Source: an uncultured Bacteroidales bacterium
Lineage (GTDB): Bacteria; Bacteroidota; Bacteroidia; Bacteroidales; ML635J-15
Assembly (NCBI GenBank): GCA_937899245.1
Contig: CALDKB010000037.1
Span: 1-13,390, forward strand
DNA: 13,390 nucleotides
Reading direction: 5' to 3'
A program made the translations under genes and the position numbers. A model generated the notes under the pieces. The model saw only the letters and a list, made by a program, of their open reading frames with translations, did no database searches and was not told the DNA's origin. Numbering within the stretch: the first letter of the stretch is position 1; every line of letters starts with the position of its first letter. Shown here in pieces: positions 12,914-13,390 of the stretch.

Positions 12914-12928
12914 GGTGCAAGTTGCACC
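12914..12928. repeat. Palindrome GGTGCAA-G-TTGCACC
   Basis: A perfect 7-bp inverted repeat with a single central base, immediately before a triple 12-bp direct repeat. It has no loop for an RNA hairpin, so a protein-binding site is more likely than a terminator. Confidence 0.45.
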
Positions 12929-12930
12929 AA

Positions 12931-12966
12931 TTTTGACCGCAGTTTTGACCGTAGTTTGACCGTAAC
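12931..12966. repeat. Triple 12-bp direct repeat
   Basis: Three consecutive units: TTTTGACCGCAG, TTTTGACCGTAG and TTTGACCGTAAC. The core TTTGACCG is kept in all three, each starting 12 bp after the last, about one helical turn, so proteins bound to them would be on nearly the same face. These may be binding sites for a phage regulator or the transposase. Confidence 0.5.
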
Positions 12967-12981
12967 TTGTGTACAAGCACG

Positions 12982-13006
12982 AAAAAAGCACCTTGTTCGG
13001 GTGCTT
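12982..13006 (-). terminator. Intrinsic terminator-like hairpin reading into the phage
   Basis: On the minus strand AAGCACC pairs with GGTGCTT (7 bp) around a 7-nt loop, followed by a T-run (12987-12982). It is oriented to stop leftward transcription coming from the phage end or host, before it reaches the antisense side of the repressor. Such insulation is usual at prophage ends. Confidence 0.5.
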
Positions 13007-13120
13007 CGCTTCGGTGTGTTTAAGAGGTGTTTAAAGGGCTTTTCGTGAGCGTTTGGGCGTACCTGCGCCGCACACGCTCCATCAGTCGTATATAGCCGTA
13101 TTTTCAGCCATTTACGCCTG

Positions 13121-13221
13121 CAAATATACACATAATTTCGTTCGGTTTACACACAATTTACACAACCGCGTCCCTTTCCCCTCCAAAATTGACACGGAAT
13201 TAAACCAAATTTACACAACTG
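13121..13221. repeat. Repeated CAAATNTACACA-type motifs (possible transposase end sites)
   Basis: CAAATATACACA (13121-13132), AATTTACACAACCG (13155-13168) and CAAATTTACACAACTG (13206-13221) share an AAT-t-TACACA core in one orientation; a degenerate GGTTTACACACA lies at 13144-13155. Multiple similar sites in the same orientation are characteristic of Mu-type phage ends (L1-L3). Assignment to the transposase is inference. Confidence 0.35.
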
Positions 13222-13390
13222 CACAAATTAATTTCGGTGGGCATTTGTCAAAAATCGGCTGTAAAATACTAATTTATAGGCGGTTGGGTGTGGGTTTGTT
13301 AGAGAAGGGAAGTGTACATTTTAATTTAGGGCCTATATGTTCACCACTCCACCTATAGCATTCGCACCGAAAAGTGCGCTGCACCCACCA

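Larger units (their letters stand above)
12736..13390. other. Gene-free left-end region
   Basis: About 650 bp without a supportable gene. A 211-codon minus-strand frame here runs antisense through the repressor and tandem repeats and is rejected. The stretch contains hairpins, a palindrome, a 12-bp tandem repeat and repeated ACACA-type motifs listed separately. In Mu-like phages the repressor end carries the attachment end with transposase-binding sites, so the phage end should lie in this stretch or beyond. The exact end could not be fixed, and the rightmost part may be host DNA. Confidence 0.5.

Noticed and set aside
12496..13131. A 211-codon minus-strand frame through the left-end region
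   Set aside because: It runs antisense through the repressor's C-terminus, has repeat-encoded tracts (K-L-R-S repeated) and no recognisable domain. The codon usage looks unnatural and no ribosome site is present.
1..13390. CRISPR array, insertion sequence ends or rRNA
   Set aside because: I saw no regularly spaced identical repeats, no IS-type transposase other than the MuA-type one and no rRNA signature in the window.

Overview
The window is the left part of a Mu-like transposable prophage (or a phage genome) from a member of the Bacteroidota, probably Bacteroidales. Three kinds of evidence point there: recognisable Mu-type genes (DDE transposase, MuB-type ATPase, DUF3164, gp16/GemA-like, Mu-type terminase, gp36, gp29 portal and MuF); promoter-like TAnnTTTG motifs of the Bacteroidota -7 class with mostly weak Shine-Dalgarno sites; and AT-rich 'ATTGACAATTG...' intergenic repeats common in that phylum. 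Almost everything reads on the minus strand, so phage order runs from high to low coordinates.

Layout in phage order. 13390-12736 is a gene-free stretch at the presumed left end, with short repeats, a palindrome and two terminator-like hairpins. 12310-12735 (+) is an HTH repressor, divergent from the early operon, with a perfect 7-bp inverted repeat as likely operator between them. 12203-11649 (-) holds three small early genes (Ner-like, hypothetical, membrane). 11636-8716 (-) is the transposition pair, MuA-type transposase and MuB-type AAA ATPase, followed by a second P-loop ATPase (8712-8065). 8012-7827 (-) contains two tRNA-like elements in a gap between coding regions. 7810-5538 (-) carries a gp16/GemA-like protein, a small membrane protein, a small helical protein, DUF3164, a hypothetical and a DUF4406 protein. 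A strong hairpin plus T-run (5502-5462) separates this early block from a small basic protein (5449-5168).

The head genes follow: a lone plus-strand gene (4716-5171, probable tail completion protein) with its own promoter-like motif, then on the minus strand large terminase, DUF1320 (gp36), DUF935 portal and a MuF (gp30/gpF) protein whose C-terminal third looks like a nuclease toxin module. The window ends where a downstream gene, possibly the immunity gene, appears to start.

Two observations stand out. First, the portal ORF ends at an in-frame U UUU UUU heptamer followed 6 nt later by a 7-bp GC-rich stem, and the -1 frame runs without a stop into MuF, which has no credible start of its own. 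This looks like a programmed -1 frameshift producing a portal-MuF-toxin fusion of about 823 aa. Second, the two tRNA-like acceptor/T-arm structures lack a recognisable anticodon arm. All functional calls are made by eye from sequence motifs; no database search was run.
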